A stretch of DNA of 52,790 nucleotides from positions 1 to 52,790 of IMG/VR virus record IMGVR_UViG_3300049846_001564; one strand, given 5' to 3'. Of this stretch, positions 8,460-16,042 are shown one piece after another. A program made the position numbers and the translations under genes. The notes below the pieces were generated by a model. That model was not told where the DNA came from. It made no database searches and saw nothing but the letters and a program-made list of their open reading frames with translations. Position 1 is the first letter of the stretch; every line of letters begins with the position of its first letter. The stretch is from a virus.

Positions 8460-9401
8460 TTATTTTACTAAAACTCCATTATATTTAGGTCTAAATTCAT
8501 AATCCTTAGTGTTAATTAACTCTAAAGACTTTATCGGTTTCCAATTATCAAATAAGTAATCTAAACATTTAGTTGCGCCGGCTCCTAAATATTTTATAGA
8601 CATCCTACTTTCAGACGATTCTACCCACTCTCTTCCCAATTGTCCTAGAGCTTCTCTCATATCCGGACTCACTGAATACCAGGATTGCATAGCTTTAGCT
8701 AAATCCTCAAATGCTACTCTATCATCAAAAATATATGGAGTAGGAACCGATCCTTGTATACTTCGATTGCTAGGAAATACCGGTGCGGCCCAGCGACCAT
8801 GTTTTTGATATAGACCGGTATGATTACTTGATATAATAGCATCAAAGTCTATCCAATTGCCGTCATCATCTTCAAATCTCATTTGATCTTGTAATCCACC
8901 GGTAACGTTTGCTATCACAGGAGTCCCTGCCATAAGAGATTCAGTACATGATAAGCCCCATCCTTCATTACTACCTATACATACCGTAACATCAGCTATG
9001 TTATATAGGTAATTTAAAATTTTAGTATCCGTGATTCCTTTTGTGAATCTAACATCATATATAGGACATAAATGTTTAATGACTTCAAGTAAATTAGTAC
9101 CATTTTCATCTACAGGTTGTGTGTGCAATAACAACGAACACTTCTTAGCATATTCTTCTGGTAATTCATTACAAAAAGTATTAAATGCTAAAATAATATC
9201 CGGTATCATTTTGCGGCGGATATTCCTACTATTAAAAAATAAAATGAATTCTATTTCATTATTTTTATCACCATAGAGTTCGGCCCGTATTTGTTCCATA
9301 TTAGCGTACTCTTGATGATTTCGATCAATTGGAAAAAACATATCAGGGTTTATCCCATGTGGTACATATGCCACGATCGGTTTGTGTTTTAAAACTTTCA
9401 T
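8460..9401 (-). CDS. C-terminal half of a split GT-B (GT4) glycosyltransferase
   Basis: 313 residues. It opens directly with KPIVAYVPHGINPDMFFP, which in intact GT4 proteins sits just after the linker between the two Rossmann domains. It then carries the donor-binding C-terminal domain with GSNEGWGLSCTESLMAGTPV (the E(x7)E motif). No N-terminal acceptor domain is present. That domain is encoded by the preceding gene (9401-9970), whose stop shares a base with this start (TAATG). The pair probably forms one enzyme from two chains, or is a recent gene split by a stop codon. Confidence 0.82.
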   Translation of the reverse strand: MKVLKHKPIVAYVPHGINPDMFFPIDRNHQEYANMEQIRAELYGDKNNEIEFILFFNSRNIRRKMIPDIILAFNTFCNELPEEYAKKCSLLLHTQPVDENGTNLLEVIKHLCPIYDVRFTKGITDTKILNYLYNIADVTVCIGSNEGWGLSCTESLMAGTPVIANVTGGLQDQMRFEDDDGNWIDFDAIISSNHTGLYQKHGRWAAPVFPSNRSIQGSVPTPYIFDDRVAFEDLAKAMQSWYSVSPDMREALGQLGREWVESSESRMSIKYLGAGATKCLDYLFDNWKPIKSLELINTKDYEFRPKYNGVLVK

Positions 9402-9970
9402 TATTTTTTCAATTCATAATTGTTCATAAAATCTAACTCAATATAATTACCTGGGCCTAATACTTCTCTATTAATGTTAGTAGTTTGTTTACTAATTCCC
9501 ATTAATAAATCGCATGATGCATAATAAGGTCGATTCCACATTGGGTATGGTAAATCATCCCATATATTCCAGTATATAATTGGCATTTGTTCACGGATTT
9601 CATCCTCAATATCAAATAACCAAGTGAAAAATCTAGGATCAGTAAATATCATCAATCCATCTATTTTTTCTAATCGCATAATATCGCGAATTAACATAAC
9701 ATTACCATATCCCTCAAATGGAAATACTCTAACATATGCATCTACCACTCCTGTTATTTGTTCTACATCCTTACTAATATCTAATATCTTACCAGTATCC
9801 GGATGCTTAATGGCAGCCCCGACTTGTAAATAATTATATCTATGACAAGTGCTTAAAACAAATTCCCTAGATTGTGTTCCTATACCACTAGGAAGACGTA
9901 AATCATCACTTAGCAGTAAAATCGTTTTTCTTTGTTCTTTAGGTAAATAACCTTCTCTTTGTTCAATCAT
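9401..9970 (-). CDS. N-terminal half of a split GT-B glycosyltransferase
   Basis: 189 residues. TILLLSDDLRLPSGIGTQSREF is the glycine-rich start of a GT4 acceptor domain. DLLMGISKQTTNINREVLG near the end is the usual run-up to the interdomain linker. The frame stops (TAA) where an intact enzyme would continue with the VPHGIN block found at the start of the next gene. Because the TAATG overlap couples translation, the two halves are likely made in equal amounts and assemble. Confidence 0.8.
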   Translation of the reverse strand: MIEQREGYLPKEQRKTILLLSDDLRLPSGIGTQSREFVLSTCHRYNYLQVGAAIKHPDTGKILDISKDVEQITGVVDAYVRVFPFEGYGNVMLIRDIMRLEKIDGLMIFTDPRFFTWLFDIEDEIREQMPIIYWNIWDDLPYPMWNRPYYASCDLLMGISKQTTNINREVLGPGNYIELDFMNNYELKK

Positions 9971-9999
9971 ATAAAACCTTATTTCTAATAAATATTATT

Positions 10000-10398
10000 C
10001 TACGATAAAACCACAAATTTTTTATCGTTTTTTTCTAACTGTTTAATACAAGTTCGTACTGATGGGTCATCTACATTTTCAGTCATACAAAAACAAACAT
10101 CTACGTATTTAGAAAAAATCTTATCACGTAAAATAAAATTAAATGCTCTGTATGGTTTATTATAAAATGATTCATTCATCGCTGAATATAGATTATGTGT
10201 AGAGTGAGCCGGATTGAATTCTTTGTATTGCAACCCAAATTCCAACGCGCACTTCTTAATATATTTATCGGTAGGTGTATTACCGCCCCTACTAACTATT
10301 TCAACTAAAGAACCATATTTACGTTTTAATTCGAATATGATATCTTTAATTTTTTGTTTATTAGTATATTTTAATTCATTTATTATTCCGACTTTCAT
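10000..10398 (-). CDS. DUF2493/SLOG-like protein
   Basis: 132 residues. Starts KVGIINELKYTNKQKIKDII, has VEIVSRGGNTPTDKYIKKCA (compare the VSGGAxGaD nucleotide-binding loop of DUF2493/YspA proteins), and ends VVLS. DUF2493 belongs to the SLOG superfamily of nucleotide-sensing or nucleotide-hydrolysing Rossmann proteins, common in phages, function unknown. The gene ends with TAG, one of few amber stops here. It overlaps the upstream zinc-finger gene by ATGA. Confidence 0.65.
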   Translation of the reverse strand: MKVGIINELKYTNKQKIKDIIFELKRKYGSLVEIVSRGGNTPTDKYIKKCALEFGLQYKEFNPAHSTHNLYSAMNESFYNKPYRAFNFILRDKIFSKYVDVCFCMTENVDDPSVRTCIKQLEKNDKKFVVLS

Positions 10399-10661
10399 TT
10401 TCCTGGTGGTTTACCGGTTTTTAAATTAATAATCATTTTCCCCTCACATACTTCACACTTATGAAATCTCATAGGGCCCAATAAATAATCTTCTACTTCA
10501 CCTCTACCATTACATTTAGGGCACACTTGCCATCCTGGGTGCGCGTCCTGTTGCTGAAAGGTATATAATAATTTAGGATTAGATGGACACGCGGCACAAT
10601 AAATACCATTGTGACCGCATTCCTTTTGTGTCACTTGGCACATTTCAGCTTTTTCTCCCAT
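10395..10661 (-). CDS. Small zinc-finger protein (DnaJ-like CxxCxGxG)
   Basis: 88 residues with at least eight cysteines. The central CPKCNGRGEV and CEVCEGK pair matches the DnaJ-type CxxCxGxG repeats, and C-terminal to an N-terminal CQVTQKECGHNGIYCAAC cluster. Probably binds one or two zinc ions; function unknown. It overlaps the downstream gene by 4 bases. Confidence 0.65.
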   Translation of the reverse strand: MGEKAEMCQVTQKECGHNGIYCAACPSNPKLLYTFQQQDAHPGWQVCPKCNGRGEVEDYLLGPMRFHKCEVCEGKMIINLKTGKPPGK

Positions 10662-10662
10662 A

Positions 10663-10800
10663 TTAATTTTTACTTAAATTAGATGTTTTTAATGCTTTTA
10701 ATTCCTTTAAAGAATTAATTATAGCATTAATTATTGGAACATTCATATATTTTTTACAATCTTCCAAAAATTTAATTTGGGAATTTATATCCGTATTCAT
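10663..10800 (-). CDS. Small hypothetical protein, 45 residues
   Basis: ATG at 10800 overlaps the stop of the RecB-like nuclease gene as ATGA, and the TAA ends 1 base before the next gene's ATG. This placement is typical of real genes in this chain. The product is 45 residues (begins MNTDINSQIKFLEDCKK), helical and charged, with no known domain. Confidence 0.65.
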   Translation of the reverse strand: MNTDINSQIKFLEDCKKYMNVPIINAIINSLKELKALKTSNLSKN

Positions 10801-11723
10801 CGTATTCTATTTTCTACGGGACATAAGTCATGCCTATCTTTAAATACACAATATTTACAATGAGATTCGTTATTGCCTGTGATAGCATCATACTTAACAT
10901 CAGTTCGGTACTTCCCATCTGCGTCAAACGCGTAATTAACAAATCCCAATAGCTTCTCATTTACTCTTTTCCGTATTAATTTACCACTTGGTGGCTTAAA
11001 TAATTGAACGCGTTTTTGCGGAAAATCTCCTCCTTCAAATATTTTTCTTTTTAAAATGAAAAATACTACATCAACGGTATCCACAGGTAAACCGAATTGC
11101 TTAGCGAAATACTCTTTATAAATAATTATTTGCGCCTTCTTATTTTCATTCTTTTTATCATCTTCGGACCATCCGCGGGTCGAAGTCTTAAAATCATATA
11201 CTATAATTCTATTTTCAATTTCATCAGAAATAACTATATCAATAAATCCTTTAAGATAAACTGCAGTGCCATCTATTTTTTCTAATAATGGTATTTCAAT
11301 ACCTAATAATTTATGATTTTTAGTTGGGAAGTATTCACCACGATGTTTTTTAATGAAGTCTAAAGTAGCTATACCATCTCTATAAAAAGAATCTAATTCT
11401 AATCTATTCGAAAAATGCACATTGTTATTCTTCTCCAATTCCAATTTATAATTTTCAAATATCCTAGTATATAAATAATTATTTAAATCGATGGAATCGG
11501 CCTTTACTACAGAATCATTAAATGCTACATCTAAATAATGCTGAAGCGTTTCGTGCATACTAGTACCATATATTAAATGTATACTGGGATCATTAGGTTT
11601 TAATTTATCAATATAAGACAATTTCCATTTTAATGGGCACTCATTAAATAATGAAAATTGTGAATATGATATAGTTTTACTTCCCTCAGGTATGGTTCGT
11701 GCTAATCCGAAAATAGTACTCAT
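10797..11723 (-). CDS. PD-(D/E)XK nuclease, RecB/Cas4-like with Fe-S cysteines
   Basis: 308 residues. ISYSQFSLFNECPLKWKLSY is the N-terminal SxSxxxxxxxCP motif of RecB-family nucleases. YGTSMHETLQHYLD carries the conserved His, GFIDIVISDE the metal-binding Asp, and VYDFKTSTRGW the DxK of the active site. Three cysteines at the end (CKYCVFKDRHDLC) plus the early one give the four-Cys set that binds a 4Fe-4S cluster in AddB/Cas4-type enzymes. Lying beside clamp-loader genes, it is probably a replication or recombination nuclease. No cas genes or CRISPR array are seen nearby. Confidence 0.88.
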   Translation of the reverse strand: MSTIFGLARTIPEGSKTISYSQFSLFNECPLKWKLSYIDKLKPNDPSIHLIYGTSMHETLQHYLDVAFNDSVVKADSIDLNNYLYTRIFENYKLELEKNNNVHFSNRLELDSFYRDGIATLDFIKKHRGEYFPTKNHKLLGIEIPLLEKIDGTAVYLKGFIDIVISDEIENRIIVYDFKTSTRGWSEDDKKNENKKAQIIIYKEYFAKQFGLPVDTVDVVFFILKRKIFEGGDFPQKRVQLFKPPSGKLIRKRVNEKLLGFVNYAFDADGKYRTDVKYDAITGNNESHCKYCVFKDRHDLCPVENRIR

Positions 11724-12166
11724 TTTAATATCTTTTTAATTTCCTTTGGATCCACCCCGAATGCCTGCAAAATACTTGTTATATGAGCTTGTGCTTCCTT
11801 CGATAAAAATAGTATATCTAAATACTCTTCGGCTTCTTTAAATGAGCAGACGTAGTATTTAGCTGTATATTCTATTAGTTTAGGGTTGTATTTATCCTCA
11901 CTTTTACCTTTAATATATTTAAAGAAAATTTTCTTTTTTGGTAAAATATCAGAGTATAGTTTATATACTTCCCTAGGCTTTAAAACACTAATAGTATATT
12001 TTTGGTATTCAGCTATAAATTCAGTTAAATCCATATTCATGGATAAAAACCTATTTATCATATAAGCACCGAAAGTTTTTCTATCAGCTTCATCTAAATC
12101 TTCCCATTTAGTTTTCTTATTTGTAATACCGTCTAAATGATCAAATAAGGTTAATTGCTTACTCAT
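11720..12166 (-). CDS. Clamp loader small subunit, gp62-like
   Basis: 148 residues. The pattern MINRFLSMNMDLTEFIAEYQ, PKKKIFFKYIKGK and YYVCSFKEAEEYLDIL matches the small clamp-loader subunit of T4-like phages (gp62, clamp loader A subunit). T4 gp62 is 187 residues, so this is a compact version. It would form the 4:1 loader with the gp44-like ATPase at 14584-15516 and load the clamp at 17996-18715. It is joined by ATGA overlaps to the nuclease downstream and the zinc-ribbon gene upstream. Similarity is weak, as usual in this family. Confidence 0.65.
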   Translation of the reverse strand: MSKQLTLFDHLDGITNKKTKWEDLDEADRKTFGAYMINRFLSMNMDLTEFIAEYQKYTISVLKPREVYKLYSDILPKKKIFFKYIKGKSEDKYNPKLIEYTAKYYVCSFKEAEEYLDILFLSKEAQAHITSILQAFGVDPKEIKKILK

Positions 12167-12390
12167 ATAGAAGTATTAAACGCACTTAGAAAATCATCAT
12201 GTACAGTATTGCATTTAGAGCAAGCAAACACTGCGATAGGATGGTGCATCACTTTGCCTGTTGGTGACAATAATGCTGATATTTTTTTAATTACATAAAC
12301 CGCCTTAAATGTTTTATTTTGGCATTCATGGCAAGTTAAATCGATAGCATCCTTACTTAGATCTACCGTTACGTTTTGATTTTGATTCAT
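12163..12390 (-). CDS. Small zinc-ribbon protein
   Basis: 75 residues with CHEC and CSKC pairs about 38 residues apart, a four-Cys zinc ribbon. Function unknown. Its ATGA overlap with the gp62-like gene suggests a part in replication or transcription, as with many small phage zinc-ribbon proteins, but nothing in the sequence proves it. Confidence 0.65.
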   Translation of the reverse strand: MNQNQNVTVDLSKDAIDLTCHECQNKTFKAVYVIKKISALLSPTGKVMHHPIAVFACSKCNTVHDDFLSAFNTSI

Positions 12391-12410
12391 AATTTATTTT
12401 AATTTATTTG

Positions 12411-13550
12411 TTAATTATTTAATGGTGCTTTAATAGCTGGGTGTGATACATAATTTTCTAATTCAAAATTATATATTGAATATGAATCCAACTTTAATCT
12501 TTCTGGATATGGGTTACCATGTTCATATAATGTTTCACTTATAATTAATTTTGGTAACTCAAATGGTTCTCTCGTTATTTGTTCTTTTACTTGATCTAAA
12601 TGATTCAAATATAAATGAGTATCTCCTAAATTGCCTATCAATTCATCAGGTACCATATTAACTTCTTTAGCTAATATTTCAAGCAATAAACCATAGGAAG
12701 CAATGTTAAATGGTAATCCTAAGAATGTATCTACTGAACGCTGATTCCACATTAAAGAGATTGCTCTAGTTGGTATGTTCGTATTATCCATACAATTCTT
12801 ATCAAATTGAACTGTCGCATTACCCCATGCTCGTTTCCATTCTTCTAAATATAATATTCTTCTTTCACTATTACTCAACTCTCTTGTATAAACTTGAAAT
12901 CCATAATGACAAGGTGGAAGAACCATTTGGTCTAGTTCTCCAACATTCCAAGCATTAACCATTAGTCGTCTTGAGTCTGGGTTTGTTTTAAGGTCGTTGA
13001 TTAGGTTTGCGATTTGGTCTATGTAGATAACTTCACTTCCTCCAACCCAATTAACATTTCTTGTTTGAGCAAATCTACCTCCTTTAGGGACTTCTCTGAC
13101 TTGTCTAGTATAAACCTTCTCGCTAAATTTAGCCCAACTTCTCCATTGCTTACCATAAATTGGACCTAATTCACCCCACTTCTTAGCGAACTCATCATCT
13201 GTTTTAATATTTTCAACAAACATTTTTTGAGTCATTCCTGCGGTATTAGGATATGTTTTATGCCACCAAGTTATATAATTCTTATAAGCATCGCCATCCC
13301 ATATATGACAATCATTATCAATTAAATATTTGATATTGGTATCGCCTTTTAAGAACCACAACAATTCAGCTACGATTCCTTTCCAATACATTTTTTTAGT
13401 TGTAATTAAAGGGAATCCCTCAGACATTTTATGTAGTATCTGTTTACCGAATAATGATTTGGTGCCTACACCCGTTCTATCGGTTTTGGTTATTCCGTTA
13501 GATAAAATATCTTGAAGCAAATCAGTATATTGTTTATCTAGATTATTCAT
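12411..13550 (-). CDS. thyA: Thymidylate synthase with two insertions
   Basis: 379 residues against about 264 in bacteria. Catalytic Cys in LPPCHYGFQ, the WGELGPIYGKQWR block, the phosphate-binding Arg pair DSRRLM, and MWNQRSVDTFLGLPFNIASY are all present. The Asn of FNIAS, which selects dUMP over dCMP, is kept, so this should be a true dTMP synthase rather than a dCMP hydroxymethylase. The extra length sits in two insertions, roughly residues 150-180 (after QWRSW) and 228-262 (after FQVYT). They look like surface extensions. With the dUTPase and RNR it supports phage dTTP supply. Confidence 0.95.
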   Translation of the reverse strand: MNNLDKQYTDLLQDILSNGITKTDRTGVGTKSLFGKQILHKMSEGFPLITTKKMYWKGIVAELLWFLKGDTNIKYLIDNDCHIWDGDAYKNYITWWHKTYPNTAGMTQKMFVENIKTDDEFAKKWGELGPIYGKQWRSWAKFSEKVYTRQVREVPKGGRFAQTRNVNWVGGSEVIYIDQIANLINDLKTNPDSRRLMVNAWNVGELDQMVLPPCHYGFQVYTRELSNSERRILYLEEWKRAWGNATVQFDKNCMDNTNIPTRAISLMWNQRSVDTFLGLPFNIASYGLLLEILAKEVNMVPDELIGNLGDTHLYLNHLDQVKEQITREPFELPKLIISETLYEHGNPYPERLKLDSYSIYNFELENYVSHPAIKAPLNN

Positions 13551-13775
13551 TTATTTTTTATTTTTAATAGGCTGCTCGCATAAGGTTGCAAAAATAAATC
13601 CAGACCCATCAAATATTATTGCCGGGTGACCGTCTTCGGAATAATGTCTTCTTAAATATAATTCAAGTTTATCCATTAATTCATTTGTTAACTGATCATC
13701 TAATAATATTGAATAAATTAATCCTTTAACAGTTAACGTATATGTAGTACTATCCTTTGTTTTTTTCTTTGCCAT
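13551..13775 (-). CDS. Hypothetical protein
   Basis: 74 residues, basic N-terminus (MAKKKTKDS), then TYTLTVKGLIYSILLDDQLT and a C-terminus with Gly and aromatic residues. No recognised domain. It starts just before thyA (the thyA start is one base after this stop), suggesting co-transcription. Confidence 0.6.
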   Translation of the reverse strand: MAKKKTKDSTTYTLTVKGLIYSILLDDQLTNELMDKLELYLRRHYSEDGHPAIIFDGSGFIFATLCEQPIKNKK

Positions 13776-13793
13776 ATTTTTATTTTTTTTTTT

Positions 13794-14369
13794 TTAGTCC
13801 CACCAATGATTACCGAATCGGTTCAATATCTCAAATAATAACCGTCTATTTTTCAATTGTAAATAATAATTGAAACGCACGGCTAAAGAATGTTTCTCAT
13901 CCATTGTCATGTGTGGGTAGTTCAAATATTCCTTTCCTTCTTTAGAATTCATGAATTTCCTAAACGAACTTTTATATTTTTTAAAGTATAAATCGAACCA
14001 TTCTCTCTTAATAAATCGCATACTATTATCATCAACTTCATAATATCCACATAATTCATCAAAATAATAATCGCAGGTTTCCCGTTCCAATAAATTCAGA
14101 ACGACTGTCATCCAATAGTTATCAATTTCAATATTAGTATGTCTATTACCATCAACTAAATATTCTCTTTGGAATTCAATTTTTTTCTTTAGAATCTGCA
14201 AAATATAATATTCATCCCAATCCCTGTCTTTATATACAGTAGGCGCCCAACGAATGATATTGCAGATGCCATCATATACATTAAGGATACGACTCGGAAT
14301 ATAGTCTCGTATCCTAAATCTTTCAAATGCTGAATCATCAGGTATTGGTAATTTGGTGTACACTTTCAT
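13794..14369 (-). CDS. Conserved-looking phage protein of unknown function
   Basis: 191 residues, rich in aromatic and charged residues, no membrane segment. Features include WAPTVYKDRDWDEYYILQIL and a C-terminal NRFGNHWWD. The WxxVxxDRDWD pattern recurs in uncharacterised proteins of large phages as I recall, but I cannot name a function. The stop abuts a long T-run (13776-13796). The start directly follows the stop of the small membrane protein. Confidence 0.65.
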   Translation of the reverse strand: MKVYTKLPIPDDSAFERFRIRDYIPSRILNVYDGICNIIRWAPTVYKDRDWDEYYILQILKKKIEFQREYLVDGNRHTNIEIDNYWMTVVLNLLERETCDYYFDELCGYYEVDDNSMRFIKREWFDLYFKKYKSSFRKFMNSKEGKEYLNYPHMTMDEKHSLAVRFNYYLQLKNRRLLFEILNRFGNHWWD

Positions 14370-14594
14370 TTACTTTTTATTCATTATTTTATAAATACCA
14401 TATACATTTAAGATAATAATAATAGTGCTAAGTCCCAAATGCGGGTATATCTCTCGGATAATATCATATGCTATCCATAACAAATCACCTAAAATCCAAG
14501 TGCCCATAGCTGCCATATACATTTTGTTTGAATTAAACCAATAACCAAACAATACTAACACGGTGGCTACCCATCCGATTATATCAATTTCCAT
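14370..14594 (-). CDS. Small polytopic membrane protein
   Basis: 74 residues with three hydrophobic segments (about 5-22, 28-46, 52-70) and a conserved-looking WILGDLLWIAYDIIRE centre. The size and layout resemble SemiSWEET/PnuC-like small membrane proteins seen in phages; transport of a vitamin or nucleoside is possible but unproven. It overlaps the clamp-loader gene by 11 bases. Confidence 0.65.
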   Translation of the reverse strand: MEIDIIGWVATVLVLFGYWFNSNKMYMAAMGTWILGDLLWIAYDIIREIYPHLGLSTIIIILNVYGIYKIMNKK

Positions 14595-15516
14595 TTCCTA
14601 ATTCACTTAAAATTTTAACGAACATGGCGCTAATATGTATTTCCTTATCCACCACAAATGATTCTTGCCATTGTGATTCAGCTATAATCAAAATTAAAGG
14701 AGCAATATGTCCTTGTCCATATGTATCTATTTCATCATATAAAAATTGGTATAATGAAGTAAAATCATTTTGGGATACTTCAGAAAGAATCTTCCGTATT
14801 TCAGTAAATGCTTTCTTCTTATCCGATAATTTCAATAACTCTACCAACTTTAATTGATAATTTGATTCGATAGTTGCTTCTTTATCAATAGTTAAAGTTC
14901 CAGATGTAGATTGTTTTTGCAAACTATTAATGGTTCTTCGGATATCCGGATATGTACTATTAATTACCAATGCTACATCTTCTTTACTATATTCTATACC
15001 TTGCTCATCTAATATATTTACAACCCGAATAGCTACATCTTTTTTACTTGGTGGGGCTATTTTAAATACTTGACATCGGCTTTGTATAGGATCGATAATC
15101 TTTTCTACATAATTACAAGTAATAATAAACCTAGTGTGCTTACTAAATGTTTCCATAGTGTTACGTAGTGCTGCCTGGAAATTGGGTGAAGCATAATCCA
15201 TCTCATCCAATATTACAATTTTAATATCATTAAATCCAACACTAGAAGCAAAGGGTATAATATCAGTTCTGATGAAATCTACACCGCCTTTATCACTGGC
15301 ATTTATATAAATGTAATCACAATTCATTGATTTAACTAAGATCTTAGCTAACGTAGTTTTACCGGACCCGGCTTTACCGCATAATAGTAAATGCGGTATA
15401 TCATTATTATCAATGAAAGATCGCATTTTGGAAACTACCTCTTCATTACCGATATATGAATCCAAATTATCAGGCCTAAATTTTTCAACCCAAAGGGTAT
15501 TGTCTTTTCTAAACAT
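14584..15516 (-). CDS. Clamp loader ATPase subunit, gp44-like
   Basis: 310 residues, AAA+ ATPase. N-terminal LWVEKFRPDNLDSYIGN is the clamp-loader start. LLLCGKAGSGKTTLAKIL is the Walker A loop, IVILDEMDYAS the Walker B/DExD box, and FIITCNYVEKIIDPIQSRCQ holds sensor 1 and the SRC arginine-finger motif. T4 gp44 is 319 residues. Four copies plus a gp62-like subunit would open and load the gp45-like clamp. A terminator-like hairpin lies upstream (15530-15562), so this gene probably has its own start signal or depends on read-through. Confidence 0.92.
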   Translation of the reverse strand: MFRKDNTLWVEKFRPDNLDSYIGNEEVVSKMRSFIDNNDIPHLLLCGKAGSGKTTLAKILVKSMNCDYIYINASDKGGVDFIRTDIIPFASSVGFNDIKIVILDEMDYASPNFQAALRNTMETFSKHTRFIITCNYVEKIIDPIQSRCQVFKIAPPSKKDVAIRVVNILDEQGIEYSKEDVALVINSTYPDIRRTINSLQKQSTSGTLTIDKEATIESNYQLKLVELLKLSDKKKAFTEIRKILSEVSQNDFTSLYQFLYDEIDTYGQGHIAPLILIIAESQWQESFVVDKEIHISAMFVKILSELGNGN

Positions 15517-15529
15517 ATTTTTTTTTCCA

Positions 15530-15562
15530 ATTAAAAAGGGTGAACAATATTGCCCACCCTTA
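15530..15562 (-). terminator. Intrinsic terminator-like hairpin before the clamp-loader gene
   Basis: On the minus strand a 7-bp stem AAGGGTG/CACCCTT closes a 12-nt loop and is followed by a T-tract (15531-15537). It sits between the frameshift-candidate gene and the clamp-loader gene, so it would end or reduce transcription of the upstream groEL-containing unit. Confidence 0.75.
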
Positions 15563-15588
15563 AATATAGAATAAATTATTCTAATATA

Positions 15589-15807
15589 CTAATTAGATGC
15601 TAAATCAGCTGCTGACATATATGTAGCAGTATTAGTAGATGTCGCTCCAAAATTCATATTACTTATTCCGATACTAGATCCATCACCAACAGTATAATAT
15701 CCTGAATTACCAGTCGTAAATATCGAATCCTTATTAAACGGGGTTCGTATATTAGTAGTGCTAGGTTTCACGATATCTTCTAGTTTAACTCGGCTGTTGG
15801 GTCTTAA
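15589..15807 (-). CDS. Downstream -1 frame extension (possible frameshift product)
   Basis: Open frame of 72 codons that begins, in the -1 frame, exactly where the 70-residue upstream ORF stops. Its first residues LRPNSRVKLEDIV continue the character of the upstream protein. The remainder is Ser/Thr/Gly/Asn-rich and ends DLASN with a TAG stop. No ATG lies near its start; the only independent start would be a GTG at 15771, leaving 60 residues. Reading it as the tail of the upstream protein by -1 frameshift explains the missing start codon and the continuous frame. A GTG-started small protein is the alternative. Confidence 0.55.
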   Translation of the reverse strand, partial: LRPNSRVKLEDIVKPSTTNIRTPFNKDSIFTTGNSGYYTVGDGSSIGISNMNFGATSTNTATYMSAADLASN

Positions 15808-16016
15808 AAAGGGCGTACTGCAATTTTGATTTGATCCATGTCATCCTTAGCATACTTCTCAGGAATATCTCGTACTGCAATCATAAATGCTGACTTATCA
15901 TTATTAGCAATAATAGTTTTAGGTGCTACTAAAATTTCAGCTTTCTTACCTTTTTCAGCTTCTTTTTCTGTCGGGATTCGAAATATCGAATACTCAAACA
16001 ATTGTTGTTGTTCCAT
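15804..16016 (-). CDS. Hypothetical protein, zero-frame part of a possible frameshift gene
   Basis: 70 residues (starts MEQQQLFEYSIFRIPTEKEA), charged, with segments EILVAPKTIIANNDKSAFMI and PEKYAKDDMDQIKIAV. Looks like a small beta-rich domain; no family recognised. The last codons are CCT TTT followed at once by TAA, and the base before makes the slippery heptamer C CCT TTT. A -1 slip would give a product of about 142 residues. The gene lies just downstream of groEL, 26 bases after its stop. Confidence 0.65.
   Translation of the reverse strand: MEQQQLFEYSIFRIPTEKEAEKGKKAEILVAPKTIIANNDKSAFMIAVRDIPEKYAKDDMDQIKIAVRPF
15807..15813 (-). promoter_or_regulatory. Candidate -1 ribosomal slippery heptamer
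   Basis: Reads C CCT TTT on the minus strand in the zero frame, matching X XXY YYZ, directly before a TAA stop. Both re-pairings in the -1 frame (CCC, TTT) are good. The frame entered is open for 72 codons. No obvious strong stem-loop was found just 3', apart from the terminator hairpin about 245 bases on. Confidence 0.5.
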
Positions 16017-16042
16017 TGTTGTTTTATTTATTGGTTATTGAA

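Noticed and set aside
8460-9970. TAG suppression as cause of the split glycosyltransferase
   Set aside because: The first half ends in TAA, so the suppressor tRNA cannot join the halves.
10797-11723. Cas4 and a CRISPR locus
   Set aside because: The nuclease has Cas4/AddB-like cysteines, but no repeat array or other cas gene is present; replication neighbours explain it better.
15508-15588. Fusion of the 15.6-kb ORF to the clamp loader by TAG read-through
   Set aside because: The frame is indeed open to the clamp-loader ATG, but a terminator hairpin lies between and the clamp-loader start is canonical.
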